This document shows, piece after piece, positions 1 to 7,413 of a stretch of 13,765 bases of DNA. The position numbers were made by a program, and so were the translations under genes. The notes under the pieces were generated by a model, which did no database searches, was not told the origin of the DNA, and worked only from the letters and a program-made list of their open reading frames with translations. The stretch's first letter is position 1; every line of letters starts with the position of its first letter. The DNA is from an uncultured Prevotella sp. (GTDB taxonomy: Bacteria; Bacteroidota; Bacteroidia; Bacteroidales; Bacteroidaceae), in assembly GCA_900765465.1 (NCBI GenBank), contig CAAFRM010000301.1, forward strand, positions 1-13,765, written 5' to 3'.

Positions 1-14
1 AAGAGTAGTAGATT

Positions 15-1394
15 ATGAGTGAACAGATTGATCAACAGAATAACACAGCTGAACAGCCTAGCATGTTTCAGGTGGTAAACGAGGGATTCACTACCCGAGA
101 GGCGATTGAGGAAGCCAAGAGATGTCTGCATTGCAAGATTCCGCAGTGTAAGAAGGGATGCCCTATTGAAAACGATATACCGGATTTCGTACACGAACTG
201 TCGATGGGTAACATGGGTGCTGCGATGAGCATCATCAATGCCAAGAGCAATCTGCCGGCTATCTGCGGACGCGTGTGTCCACACGAGAAGCAGTGCCAGG
301 GACATTGTGTGCTCGGCAAGAAGGGAAAACCTGTACAGATTGGAAAATTGGAGCAGTTTATCGCTGACTTCGATACCAAGATGAATCTCTCCCGTGAGCT
401 CCTGCCACAGAAAACCCGTGGTAGAGTGGCTGTAATCGGTTCGGGTCCTGCAGGACTTACCGTAGCCGGTGATTTGGCAAGACAGGGATTCAATGTAACG
501 ATTTTTGAAGGACAGGCTGAACCGGGTGGCGTACTGATGTACGGTATTCCGGAGTATCGCTTGCCAAAGACTGTGGTGCGCGATGAGGTGAGCAAGATTG
601 CTGCCTTGGGCGTGCAGTTTATCACAAACTGCATGGTGGGCGAGAACAATGTCACCATCGACAGCCTCTTCCGTGCCGGTTATGATGCCATCTTCATGGG
701 TACCGGTACCAGTGTGCCTCAGAATATGGATTCTACACCGGGCAGCAAGCTCCATGGTGTAAGCCAGAGTACCTATTTCCTGCATAATGTAAATGCCTAT
801 AACGAAGGTGCCTTGACCCGCGATATGGTTCCTTTGCGCGATTGCGAGAAGGTAGGCGTAATCGGTGGTGGAAATGTGGCGATGGATGCTGCCCGTACAG
901 CCATCCGTCTGGGTGCTGACGTTACCGTATTGTACAGAAAGACCCAGGAGGAGATGCCTGCCATCAAGAGCGAATACGAGGATGCTGTAAAGGAAGGTGT
1001 GAAGTTTGAATGGAAAACTACCGTAGAAGCCTTTCTGAAGGGACAGAACGGCAGATTGGGAAGCTGCGTGCTGAATACGCCTGAAGGCGAAAGGGTAGAG
1101 AAATTTGATAGAATCTATCTGGCTATCGGTTCGCGACCTGCCAACCGTATCGTTTCTACTACTGCCGGAATCGAGGTGGATGAGAAGGGATATGTAAAGG
1201 TGGTAGATCGTCCTTTCGGAATGACTACCCGACGTGGCGTATTCGCAGGTGGTGATGTGGTGCATCGCCCTCAGACCGTAGTGCTGGCGATGAAGGCTGC
1301 CAAGGAGGTGGCTCAGGGTATCGCGCAGTATGTGGATGCCATCAAGCTCCTGGAAGAAGCCAAGCGTATCGAAAAAGAAAGTACCTGTTCGTAG
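15..1394 (+). CDS. gltD: GltD/NfnB-type NADPH-dependent iron-sulfur flavoprotein (glutamate synthase small-subunit family)
   Basis: 459 residues, complete. The N-terminal domain carries two cysteine clusters (C37, C40, C45, C49 and C84, C88, C94, C98), the pattern that binds [4Fe-4S] clusters in this family. A first dinucleotide fold starts at 139 with GSGPAG at 142-147 (FAD). A second has GVIGGGNVAMDAA at 281-293 (NADPH), and AGGDV at 411-415 is the C-terminal FAD contact. Family members move electrons from NADPH to a partner: the GltB large subunit for glutamate synthesis, or, as NfnB, ferredoxin and NAD with NfnA. Neither partner is in the window. The 14 bases before the start contain in-frame-compatible TAG codons at 6-8 and 9-11, so an upstream gene could end there, which would fit an nfnA-gltA type operon (inference). 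The family call is firm; the physiological partner is open. The symbol follows the E. coli small-subunit name. Confidence 0.85.
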   Translation: MSEQIDQQNNTAEQPSMFQVVNEGFTTREAIEEAKRCLHCKIPQCKKGCPIENDIPDFVHELSMGNMGAAMSIINAKSNLPAICGRVCPHEKQCQGHCVLGKKGKPVQIGKLEQFIADFDTKMNLSRELLPQKTRGRVAVIGSGPAGLTVAGDLARQGFNVTIFEGQAEPGGVLMYGIPEYRLPKTVVRDEVSKIAALGVQFITNCMVGENNVTIDSLFRAGYDAIFMGTGTSVPQNMDSTPGSKLHGVSQSTYFLHNVNAYNEGALTRDMVPLRDCEKVGVIGGGNVAMDAARTAIRLGADVTVLYRKTQEEMPAIKSEYEDAVKEGVKFEWKTTVEAFLKGQNGRLGSCVLNTPEGERVEKFDRIYLAIGSRPANRIVSTTAGIEVDEKGYVKVVDRPFGMTTRRGVFAGGDVVHRPQTVVLAMKAAKEVAQGIAQYVDAIKLLEEAKRIEKESTCS

Positions 1395-1395
1395 A

Positions 1396-1426
1396 GGTTA
1401 ATATCTGCTTAATCTGGTTAATATCT
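1396..1426 (+). repeat. Phased direct repeats upstream of a promoter
   Basis: GGTTAATATCT occurs exactly at 1396-1406 and again at 1416-1426, 20 bp apart. A shorter related copy, TTAATCT, lies between them at 1409-1415, so TTAAT recurs at 1398, 1409 and 1418, roughly once per helical turn. The last copy ends 10 bp before the -33 element at 1437. This placement suits an activator or repressor site for the gene at 1491. No binding protein can be named. Confidence 0.45.
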
Positions 1427-1436
1427 ATTGCAATAT

Positions 1437-1467
1437 TTTGCGGAATGAAGGATTCTTGTTATTTTTG
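1437..1467 (+). promoter_or_regulatory. Bacteroidetes-type promoter for the exported protein gene
   Basis: TTTG at 1437-1440 and TATTTTTG (TAnnTTTG) at 1460-1467 are separated by 19 bp, matching the Bacteroidetes housekeeping consensus exactly. Transcription would begin around 1474, giving a leader of under 20 nt before the ATG at 1491. Confidence 0.75.
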
Positions 1468-1490
1468 CCTACAAAAAACAAGCAAAGATT

Positions 1491-2156
1491 ATGAAGAAAA
1501 TTATATTTTTGATGATAACCCTGCTCTCAATGGCTTCCATGGTCTATGCGCAGAAAACATGCGTCATCGCATCTGCCGAGGATCATGTGCCTATCAGGGA
1601 AGCCCTCATTCATACGAACAATAACCATTGGGCGCGTACCGACTATCGGGGTTACTGGAATATGCGCTATCAGTTTGATTCTGCTACCGTATCCAAACCG
1701 GGCTATATCAAGGCAACCATCCGCTATCAGGAGTTGCCTGATACCGTTTTTCTCCTTCCCGAAGCCAAACAGATTGGCGAAGTGACCGTTTGGGGAAAGA
1801 ACCAGGAGCATATCGACAATATGGAAGAGCAGATACAAGAGAAGGTGAATTCTGTGCCAACATCACCGGGAGGAATCGGCTTCGATGCCTTCGGCTGGAT
1901 GGACAAGCAGGGCAGCCGCGACCGGAAGCACAAGAAGCAGGCTCAGGAAATCTTCAAGAAGATGGACAGAAAGGATCCTATCGTCTCTGCCTACGAAAAG
2001 GCTACGGGAAAGAAGTATGAACTGAAAAATCCTATCAATCTGAGCGCTAACAAGAAAGAAACTTTGGAAAAGCAGGATGAGACCAGGCAGGAATCATCAG
2101 AGAAAACGCTTCCAAATGTTCAAAATGAAGCAAAAGAGCAAGAAAATGAAAAATAA
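1491..2156 (+). CDS. Small exported protein with a carboxypeptidase-regulatory-like domain
   Basis: 221 residues. An N-terminal signal peptide (K2, K3, hydrophobic stretch 4-18, likely signal peptidase I cut after VYA at 18-20) indicates export to the periplasm or outer membrane; there is no lipobox cysteine. Residues 22-101 resemble the CarboxypepD_reg-like beta-sandwich found at the N-termini of Bacteroidetes TonB-dependent receptors, with GYWNMRY near 54-60 and ending in IGEVTVWG at 95-102. Here it is not followed by a plug or barrel. Residues 103-221 are charged and probably helical or disordered, with a Lys/Glu/Gln-rich tail. No catalytic motif is visible and I do not recognise a characterised homologue. 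It has its own promoter and short leader, and lies between gltD and ffh without an evident functional link to either. The signal peptide supports the ATG chosen. Confidence 0.75.
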   Translation: MKKIIFLMITLLSMASMVYAQKTCVIASAEDHVPIREALIHTNNNHWARTDYRGYWNMRYQFDSATVSKPGYIKATIRYQELPDTVFLLPEAKQIGEVTVWGKNQEHIDNMEEQIQEKVNSVPTSPGGIGFDAFGWMDKQGSRDRKHKKQAQEIFKKMDRKDPIVSAYEKATGKKYELKNPINLSANKKETLEKQDETRQESSEKTLPNVQNEAKEQENEK

Positions 2157-2166
2157 TCGAGATTGA

Positions 2167-2198
2167 GTTGGCTTTCTCGGAAAAAGTTCGTAACTTTG
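2167..2198 (+). promoter_or_regulatory. Bacteroidetes-type promoter for ffh-folD
   Basis: TAACTTTG at 2191-2198 matches TAnnTTTG. GTTG at 2167-2170, one mismatch from TTTG, sits 20 bp upstream. The predicted leader to the ffh ATG at 2229 is about 25 nt. A weak inverted repeat, CGAGA (2158-2162) with TCTCG (2175-2179), overlaps the -33 box. Confidence 0.7.
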
Positions 2199-2228
2199 TG
2201 CCCGAAATAAAAAAGTACAATTAAGAAC

Positions 2229-3581
2229 ATGTTTGAAAATTTAAGTGATAGACTAGAAAGATCTTTCAAGATACTGAAAGGTGAGGGTAAAATTACCGAA
2301 ATCAACGTGGCTGAGACCATGAAGGATGTGCGCCGTGCACTCCTCGATGCCGACGTTAACTATAAAGTTGCCAAGGAATTCACCAACAAGGTGAAGGAAA
2401 AAGCACTCGGCATGAATGTTTTGACAGCCGTGAAGCCAGGCCAGCTGATGGTGAAGTTGGTTCACGACGAGCTCGCTGAGCTGATGGGAGGCGAGGAAGC
2501 TCCATTGCATTTGGAAAGTCGCCCTGCTGTAATCCTGATGAGTGGTTTGCAGGGTTCTGGTAAGACTACCTTCAGCGGTAAGCTTGCCAATATGCTCAAG
2601 AACAAGAAAGGCAAGAAGCCTTTGCTCGTGGCTTGCGACGTATATCGTCCTGCTGCTATCCAGCAGCTCCATGTAGTAGGCGAACAGGTGGGTGTGCCTG
2701 TATATAGTGAGCCTGATAACAAGGATGTGCTCAGTATCGCTGACCACGCTTTGCAGCAGGCTAAGACCAACGGCAACGATGTGGTCATCGTCGATACTGC
2801 CGGTCGATTGGCTGTGGATGAGCAGATGATGCAGGAAATCAGCAACCTCAAGAATCATCTCAACCCAGATGAAACTCTCTTCGTAGTTGACTCAATGACG
2901 GGTCAGGATGCTGTAAATACAGCCAAGGAGTTCAACGACCGCCTCGACTTCAATGGTGTAGTTCTTACCAAGCTCGATGGTGATACCCGTGGTGGTGCTG
3001 CCCTCAGTATCCGCACCGTGGTTACCAAGCCTATCAAGTTTATCGGTACCGGCGAGAAGATGGAGGCTATCGATGTGTTCCATCCTGCTCGAATGGCAGA
3101 CCGTATCCTCGGAATGGGTGACGTGGTTTCGCTGGTAGAGCGCGCACAGGAGCAGTTCGACCTGGAGGAGGCTAAGAAGTTGGAGAAGAAGATTCGCAAG
3201 AACCAGTTCGATTTCAATGACTTCTACAATCAGATCCAGCAGATCAAGAAGATGGGTAACATCAAGGATTTGGCTGCGATGATTCCGGGTGTAGGCAAGG
3301 CTATCCGCGATGTTGATATCCCAGAGGATGCCTTCAAGGGTATCGAGGCTATCATCCAGAGTATGACTCCTAAGGAGCGTACCAATCCATCTATCCTCAA
3401 TACATCTCGCCGCCAGCGTATCGCCAAGGGTTCTGGTACCAATATCCAGGAGGTAAATAAGCTCATCAAGCAGTTTGAACAGACACGCAAGATGATGCAG
3501 ATGATGACTGGCAACAAGATGGCGCAGATGATGGGCCGTATGAAGGGTATGCCAGGTATGCCTAAGATGCCAGGTATGTAA
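2229..3581 (+). CDS. ffh: Signal recognition particle protein Ffh (SRP54 GTPase)
   Basis: 450 residues, full length for bacterial Ffh. It binds 4.5S/SRP RNA and signal sequences of nascent membrane proteins and delivers ribosomes to FtsY at the inner membrane. Domains: N-domain four-helix bundle about 1-90; G domain about 98-295 with P-loop GLQGSGKTT at 106-114, DVYRPAA at 137-143, DTAGR at 189-193, TKLD at 247-250 and GTGE at 273-276; M domain about 325-450 with the RNA-binding stretch SRRQRIAKGSG at 393-403. The C-terminus is methionine-rich (MMQMM at 422-426 and a repeated MPGM/MPKM tail from 441), the usual flexible signal-sequence-binding bristles plus a Bacteroidetes-type tail. No broken motif is seen. 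folD follows after 64 bp without a recognisable promoter, so the two are probably co-transcribed. Confidence 0.97.
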   Translation: MFENLSDRLERSFKILKGEGKITEINVAETMKDVRRALLDADVNYKVAKEFTNKVKEKALGMNVLTAVKPGQLMVKLVHDELAELMGGEEAPLHLESRPAVILMSGLQGSGKTTFSGKLANMLKNKKGKKPLLVACDVYRPAAIQQLHVVGEQVGVPVYSEPDNKDVLSIADHALQQAKTNGNDVVIVDTAGRLAVDEQMMQEISNLKNHLNPDETLFVVDSMTGQDAVNTAKEFNDRLDFNGVVLTKLDGDTRGGAALSIRTVVTKPIKFIGTGEKMEAIDVFHPARMADRILGMGDVVSLVERAQEQFDLEEAKKLEKKIRKNQFDFNDFYNQIQQIKKMGNIKDLAAMIPGVGKAIRDVDIPEDAFKGIEAIIQSMTPKERTNPSILNTSRRQRIAKGSGTNIQEVNKLIKQFEQTRKMMQMMTGNKMAQMMGRMKGMPGMPKMPGM

Positions 3582-3645
3582 TTCTGAAGCAGAGAGCCAA
3601 GACTCGAAGCTTATCAATGTAAAATTCTAAAAACAGAAAAGTAAG

Positions 3646-4524
3646 ATGCAGCTAATAGACGGAAAGGCGACAGCAGCCGCCATAAAGGAACAGATTGCCC
3701 AGGAGGTGGCTCAGATTGTAGCCGCAGGAGGCAAACAGCCACATCTGGTGGCTGTGCTGGTGGGCCACGATGGTGGCAGCGAAACCTATGTGAAGAACAA
3801 GGTTCTGGCATGCGAAAAGTGCGGATTCAAATCTACGCTGATCCGTTTTGAGGAGGATGTTACTGAGGAGGAGCTTCTGCTGTGTGTAGATAAGCTCAAC
3901 AAGGATGCTGACGTGGATGGTTTCATTGTGCAGCTGCCTTTGCCGAAGCACATCGACGAGCAGAAGATTACCATGGCGATAGACTATCGCAAGGATGTGG
4001 ATGGCTTCCATCCCGTGAATGTGGGTAGAATGTCGCTGGGTATGCCTAGTTTCATCTCGGCTACTCCGCTTGGAATCCTCACCCTGCTGCAGCATTATCA
4101 GATAGAAACCAGCGGTAAGAAGTGTGTTATCCTGGGCAGAAGCAACATCGTGGGCAAACCTATGGCCCAGCTGATGATGCAGAAGCAGTATGGAGATGCC
4201 ACGGTTACCGTGTGCCACTCTCACTCCAAAAATCTGAAGGAGGAGTGCCGGGAGGCGGATATTATCATTGCGGCTATCGGTAAGCCTGATTTCGTAACAG
4301 CCGATATGGTTAAACCGGGAGCTGTTGTCATCGACGTGGGTACGACTCGTGTACCTGACGCCACCAGAAAAAGCGGATTCCGCCTGAATGGTGACGTGAA
4401 GTTCGATGAAGTGGCTGAAAAGTGTTCTTTCATCACTCCAGTACCGGGCGGAGTGGGTCCGATGACCATCTGCTCGCTGATGAAGAATACGCTTGCCGCA
4501 GGAAAAAAAGAAATATATTATTAG
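3646..4524 (+). CDS. folD: Bifunctional methylenetetrahydrofolate dehydrogenase/cyclohydrolase FolD
   Basis: 292 residues, normal length. It oxidises 5,10-methylene-THF with NADP and hydrolyses the methenyl product to 10-formyl-THF, feeding purine and formyl-methionine synthesis in the cytoplasm. The catalytic YxxxK pair is Y48/K52. QLPLP at 97-101 and KDVDGFHP at 116-123 (D119) form the folate site. GRSNIVGKP at 164-172 is the dinucleotide-binding signature, and PVPGGVGPMT at 265-274 is the second PROSITE-type signature. The ATG at 3646 gives the standard N-terminus (MQLIDGK). The gene lies 64 bp after ffh and is followed by two hairpins, the second a clear terminator, so ffh-folD looks like a two-gene transcription unit. 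Confidence 0.97.
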   Translation: MQLIDGKATAAAIKEQIAQEVAQIVAAGGKQPHLVAVLVGHDGGSETYVKNKVLACEKCGFKSTLIRFEEDVTEEELLLCVDKLNKDADVDGFIVQLPLPKHIDEQKITMAIDYRKDVDGFHPVNVGRMSLGMPSFISATPLGILTLLQHYQIETSGKKCVILGRSNIVGKPMAQLMMQKQYGDATVTVCHSHSKNLKEECREADIIIAAIGKPDFVTADMVKPGAVVIDVGTTRVPDATRKSGFRLNGDVKFDEVAEKCSFITPVPGGVGPMTICSLMKNTLAAGKKEIYY

Positions 4525-4526
4525 GT

Positions 4527-4550
4527 CTCTCTAACCCATTAGGGAGTTTA
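4527..4550 (+). terminator. Hairpin directly after folD (possible first terminator)
   Basis: Three bases past the folD stop, CTCTCTAA (4527-4534) pairs with TTAGGGAG (4539-4546) around a CCCA loop: 8 bp with one T-G wobble, followed by TTTATT. The T-tract is short, so it may act as a weak terminator or as an mRNA 3'-end stabiliser. Confidence 0.5.
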
Positions 4551-4572
4551 TTAGGTTTAGTTGTTAGGTTGG

Positions 4573-4608
4573 GGGGCAGGTTGCTGTGAAGCATTCTACC
4601 CCTTTTTT
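4573..4608 (+). terminator. Intrinsic terminator of the ffh-folD unit
   Basis: GGGG (4573-4576) pairs with CCCC (4599-4602). Inside, AG/CT and TGCT (4582-4585)/AGCA (4590-4593) continue the stem with two internal mismatches and one wobble, closing on a GTGA loop. Six T residues follow at 4603-4608. Confidence 0.75.
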
Positions 4609-4617
4609 ATTAACTTT

Positions 4618-4645
4618 ATACGATTTTTAAGTCGTATCATCGTAT
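4618..4645 (+). promoter_or_regulatory. Inverted repeat with extra half-site upstream of the arabinofuranosidase gene
   Basis: ATACGA (4618-4623) and TCGTAT (4632-4637) form a perfect inverted repeat with an 8-bp spacer. A second TCGTAT follows at 4640-4645, making a direct repeat with 8-bp periodicity. The elements lie 10 bp past the folD terminator and about 60-90 bp before the ATG at 4708, where an operator would be expected. No good promoter is present: TAACTTTA at 4611-4618 and TACAATTG at 4662-4669 each miss the -7 consensus by one base and lack a -33 partner. Operator function is inference. Confidence 0.35.
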
Positions 4646-4707
4646 ATATATATTAATGTAATACAATTGAGAATCTAAAAACAAACAAAAAATAAATAAG
4701 AAGTAAT

Positions 4708-7389
4708 ATGATGAAACCAAAGTATCTACTCTTCTCGGCTGCCCTGTTGGCTATGACCCAAGCTGTGGCGCTGACTCCTGTCAGAAAGCAGGCTCAAATG
4801 CCAGCTGCCAAGAAACAAGTTAATAAGGCGACTTTGTCTGTTGCAGATAAGGATGCACCTGCCTATACCATTGTGGGCAAGGATTCTACCTGTCAGATTT
4901 TCGTGTATTCTCCAGCTCCCAACCAGGGACTGCATCTCGCTTATCTTACAGACGATGAAAGATGGGTGGATGTAGGTCAGCTCTGTTCCTCAGACTTCGG
5001 ACCTTGGGGCAGTGAGAAAAAAATGTATCGCCCATTCGTTCTCAAGGCAAATGATGGTACCTGGCGGGCTCTTTGGAGTGTAAATAAGACCTCACCACAG
5101 TTTGCTGTGGCTTATTCTGAAGATCTCGTAACCTGGCGACCACAAGATTATCCTATCATGAAGGAAAAGAATATCAGTGATGTGGCTGCCTATCAGATGG
5201 AAGATGGAACCTTCGACCTTTATCTGAAGACGGAGAAAGGTAAAAGATACGTTCATGCCGACAAGGATTTCCGTACCTTCCAGGAGGATTCGCTGGAAGC
5301 TTCTGCCGATGAAATCCTCTGGCAGCGAGATACGGCTACCATCAATGGTAAACTGGTAGAGGGTAATGACTTCGAGATTCCGGCCATTCATCTGAACTAT
5401 ATCCGTGCCTGGCATAAGGCTCTGGCTGAGGAAGCAAAGGAAAACAGCCGGAAGCTGCCTAAGAATGAGGCTGATTTGAAGGCTTATATCACTGATGTAG
5501 AGGAGAAAATCAAGAATGAGCAAGGTGAGGAGGCAGTCCTTCAGCACGCTAAAATGGTAAAGGAGGCGGATGCTGCAGATGCTTTCACGGCTAAGCTCAC
5601 GGTGAATCCGCAGAAGAGTCATCGCATCAGCGACAAGCTTATCGGCATCTTCTTCGAGGATATCAGCAGAGCTGCCGATGGCGGACTCTGTGCAGAACTC
5701 CTGCAGAATGGCGACTTCGAATACAATGGTGAGCGAAAAGGCTGGAATGCTGCAACTGCCTGGATGGGAATTGAGGCTTCATCTTCTTCAACATCTTCTT
5801 CTGTATCATCATCCTCTTCTGCCATCATTTCTACAGAAAATGGGGTAAGCGTGAATAATCCGCATTATGCCATCCTCTCATCTACACCTATCTATAATAT
5901 AGGATGGGAGGGAATCGTCATCAAGCGTGGTGCCACTTACGAAGTGAGTCTGTATGCCCGTTGTATCGACGGCAAGAAAAAGCAGCTTACTGTAGCACTC
6001 GTAGATCAGGAAGGACTTCCGATAGCCCAGGCTAAGCTGAAGGTGCAGGGACCTGATTGGGCTGAATACAAGGCGCAGCTTGTCATCACAGACAAATATA
6101 AAGGTGAACTGGGCAAGGATACCCGTTTTGCCCTCTTGCCTAAGGGGGAGGAAAAGGTAGCCGTAGATATGGTGAGCCTGATGCCGCAGGATACCTACAA
6201 AGGTCATGGTCTGAGAAAGGATCTTGCTGAGACCATCGCTGAGCTGAAGCCTCGCTTCGTGCGTTTCCCTGGTGGATGTATGCTCCACGGACAGGGACTC
6301 GGAAACATCTATCATTGGAAGGAGAGTATCGGTGAACTGAAAGACCGAAAACCGGCTCTCAATATCTGGAACTATCACCAGACCCGTAAGCTGGGATTCT
6401 TCGAGTATTTCCAGTGGTGTGAGGATATGGGCGCTGAGCCTCTGCCAGTATTGCCTGCTGGTGTACCTTGTCAGAATTCCCAGCCTAATGCACAGGGCAT
6501 CTGCGGACAGCAGGGCGGAATCCCAATGGCAGAAATGCCAAAGTATGTGCAGGATGTTCTCGACCTGGTAGAGTGGGCGAATGGTGATCCTGCCACATCG
6601 AAGTGGGCAAAGATGAGAGCGGATGCAGGACATCCGGCTCCTTTCAATCTCAAGATGGTAGGTATCGGAAATGAAGATCTGATTTCCACCGATTTCGAAC
6701 AGCGCTATCTGATGATCTGCAAGGCGCTCAAGGAGAAGCATCCGGAAATTGAAGTAGTGGGCACAGTAGGTCCATTCCATTATCCATCTTCCGACTATAT
6801 CGAGGGCTGGAAGATTGCAAAGGAGAATAAAAAATGGATTGATGCGGTAGATGAGCACTATTATGAGCAGCCAGGATGGTTTATAAATCATCAGGATTAC
6901 TACGATCATTACGACCGTAAGGCTCCGAAGGTGTATCTGGGCGAGTATGCTGCAAATGGCAATAATGAATTAGACCGCGCTTTGGCAGAGGGTATTCATC
7001 TCTGTAATGTGGAACGTAACGGAGATGTCGTGGAAATGACCTCTTATGCTCCTCTGCTCTGCAAGGATGGCTATCATAACTGGAACCCGGATATGATCTA
7101 CTTCGATAATTCGGAGAAAATCCGACTCACCGAGAGTTACAAGATGCAGAAGATGTTTGGTCAGCATTCCGGTGATACTTATATTGTATCTAGCCTGAAC
7201 CTTCCTGCAGCTCTCAAGAAGTATGTGGGTACCAGCGTGGTAAAGGATTCCAAGACCGGTAAAACCTGGCTCAAGGTGGTGAATGCCTTGCCTCGTACGT
7301 TGAAACTCCAGGTGGAAGCACAAGGAGTTGGTGCTGGTAACAAGCAGGTTGAGGTGAAGGCTCGTTCTGCCGAGGTATTTGAACTCTAA
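4708..7389 (+). CDS. Secreted GH51 alpha-L-arabinofuranosidase with N-terminal beta-propeller-like extension
   Basis: 893 residues. The GH51 family removes terminal alpha-L-arabinofuranosyl residues from arabinan, arabinoxylan and arabinogalactan by a retaining mechanism. A signal peptide (about 1-21, cut after AVA) without lipobox cysteine points to the periplasm or outside. Residues 50-200 are beta-rich with a YSEDLVTW motif at 136-143, reminiscent of GH43/GH32 propeller blades but too short for a full propeller. Residues 235-292 form a charged helical linker. GH51 starts near 297 (IGIFFEDIS at 312-320), contains a carbohydrate-binding-like beta-sandwich about 335-495, then the TIM barrel with FPGG at 520-523, acid/base E656 in GIGNED, DEHYY at 715-719 and nucleophile E746 in YLGEYA. 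A C-terminal beta domain completes it. A polyserine stretch lies at 358-371. No SusC/SusD, regulator or transporter adjoins it. The family is certain; the substrate is not. Confidence 0.92.
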   Translation: MMKPKYLLFSAALLAMTQAVALTPVRKQAQMPAAKKQVNKATLSVADKDAPAYTIVGKDSTCQIFVYSPAPNQGLHLAYLTDDERWVDVGQLCSSDFGPWGSEKKMYRPFVLKANDGTWRALWSVNKTSPQFAVAYSEDLVTWRPQDYPIMKEKNISDVAAYQMEDGTFDLYLKTEKGKRYVHADKDFRTFQEDSLEASADEILWQRDTATINGKLVEGNDFEIPAIHLNYIRAWHKALAEEAKENSRKLPKNEADLKAYITDVEEKIKNEQGEEAVLQHAKMVKEADAADAFTAKLTVNPQKSHRISDKLIGIFFEDISRAADGGLCAELLQNGDFEYNGERKGWNAATAWMGIEASSSSTSSSVSSSSSAIISTENGVSVNNPHYAILSSTPIYNIGWEGIVIKRGATYEVSLYARCIDGKKKQLTVALVDQEGLPIAQAKLKVQGPDWAEYKAQLVITDKYKGELGKDTRFALLPKGEEKVAVDMVSLMPQDTYKGHGLRKDLAETIAELKPRFVRFPGGCMLHGQGLGNIYHWKESIGELKDRKPALNIWNYHQTRKLGFFEYFQWCEDMGAEPLPVLPAGVPCQNSQPNAQGICGQQGGIPMAEMPKYVQDVLDLVEWANGDPATSKWAKMRADAGHPAPFNLKMVGIGNEDLISTDFEQRYLMICKALKEKHPEIEVVGTVGPFHYPSSDYIEGWKIAKENKKWIDAVDEHYYEQPGWFINHQDYYDHYDRKAPKVYLGEYAANGNNELDRALAEGIHLCNVERNGDVVEMTSYAPLLCKDGYHNWNPDMIYFDNSEKIRLTESYKMQKMFGQHSGDTYIVSSLNLPAALKKYVGTSVVKDSKTGKTWLKVVNALPRTLKLQVEAQGVGAGNKQVEVKARSAEVFEL
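5779..5820 (+). repeat. TCN-triplet tract encoding a serine-rich insert
   Basis: Within the arabinofuranosidase gene, residues 358-371 are twelve serines with one threonine and one valine, encoded almost entirely by TCT, TCA and TCC. The tract falls in the beta-sandwich inserted near the GH51 N-terminus and probably forms a flexible surface loop. The triplet composition suggests slippage-prone DNA whose length may vary between strains (inference). Confidence 0.7.
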
Positions 7390-7413
7390 TCTGTTTGTAT
7401 AAGACATATATGG

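Noticed and set aside
5878..6909. 343-codon minus-strand frame opposite the arabinofuranosidase gene
   Set aside because: The sense strand encodes the GH51 catalytic core with both catalytic glutamates. The antisense product has no recognisable motif.
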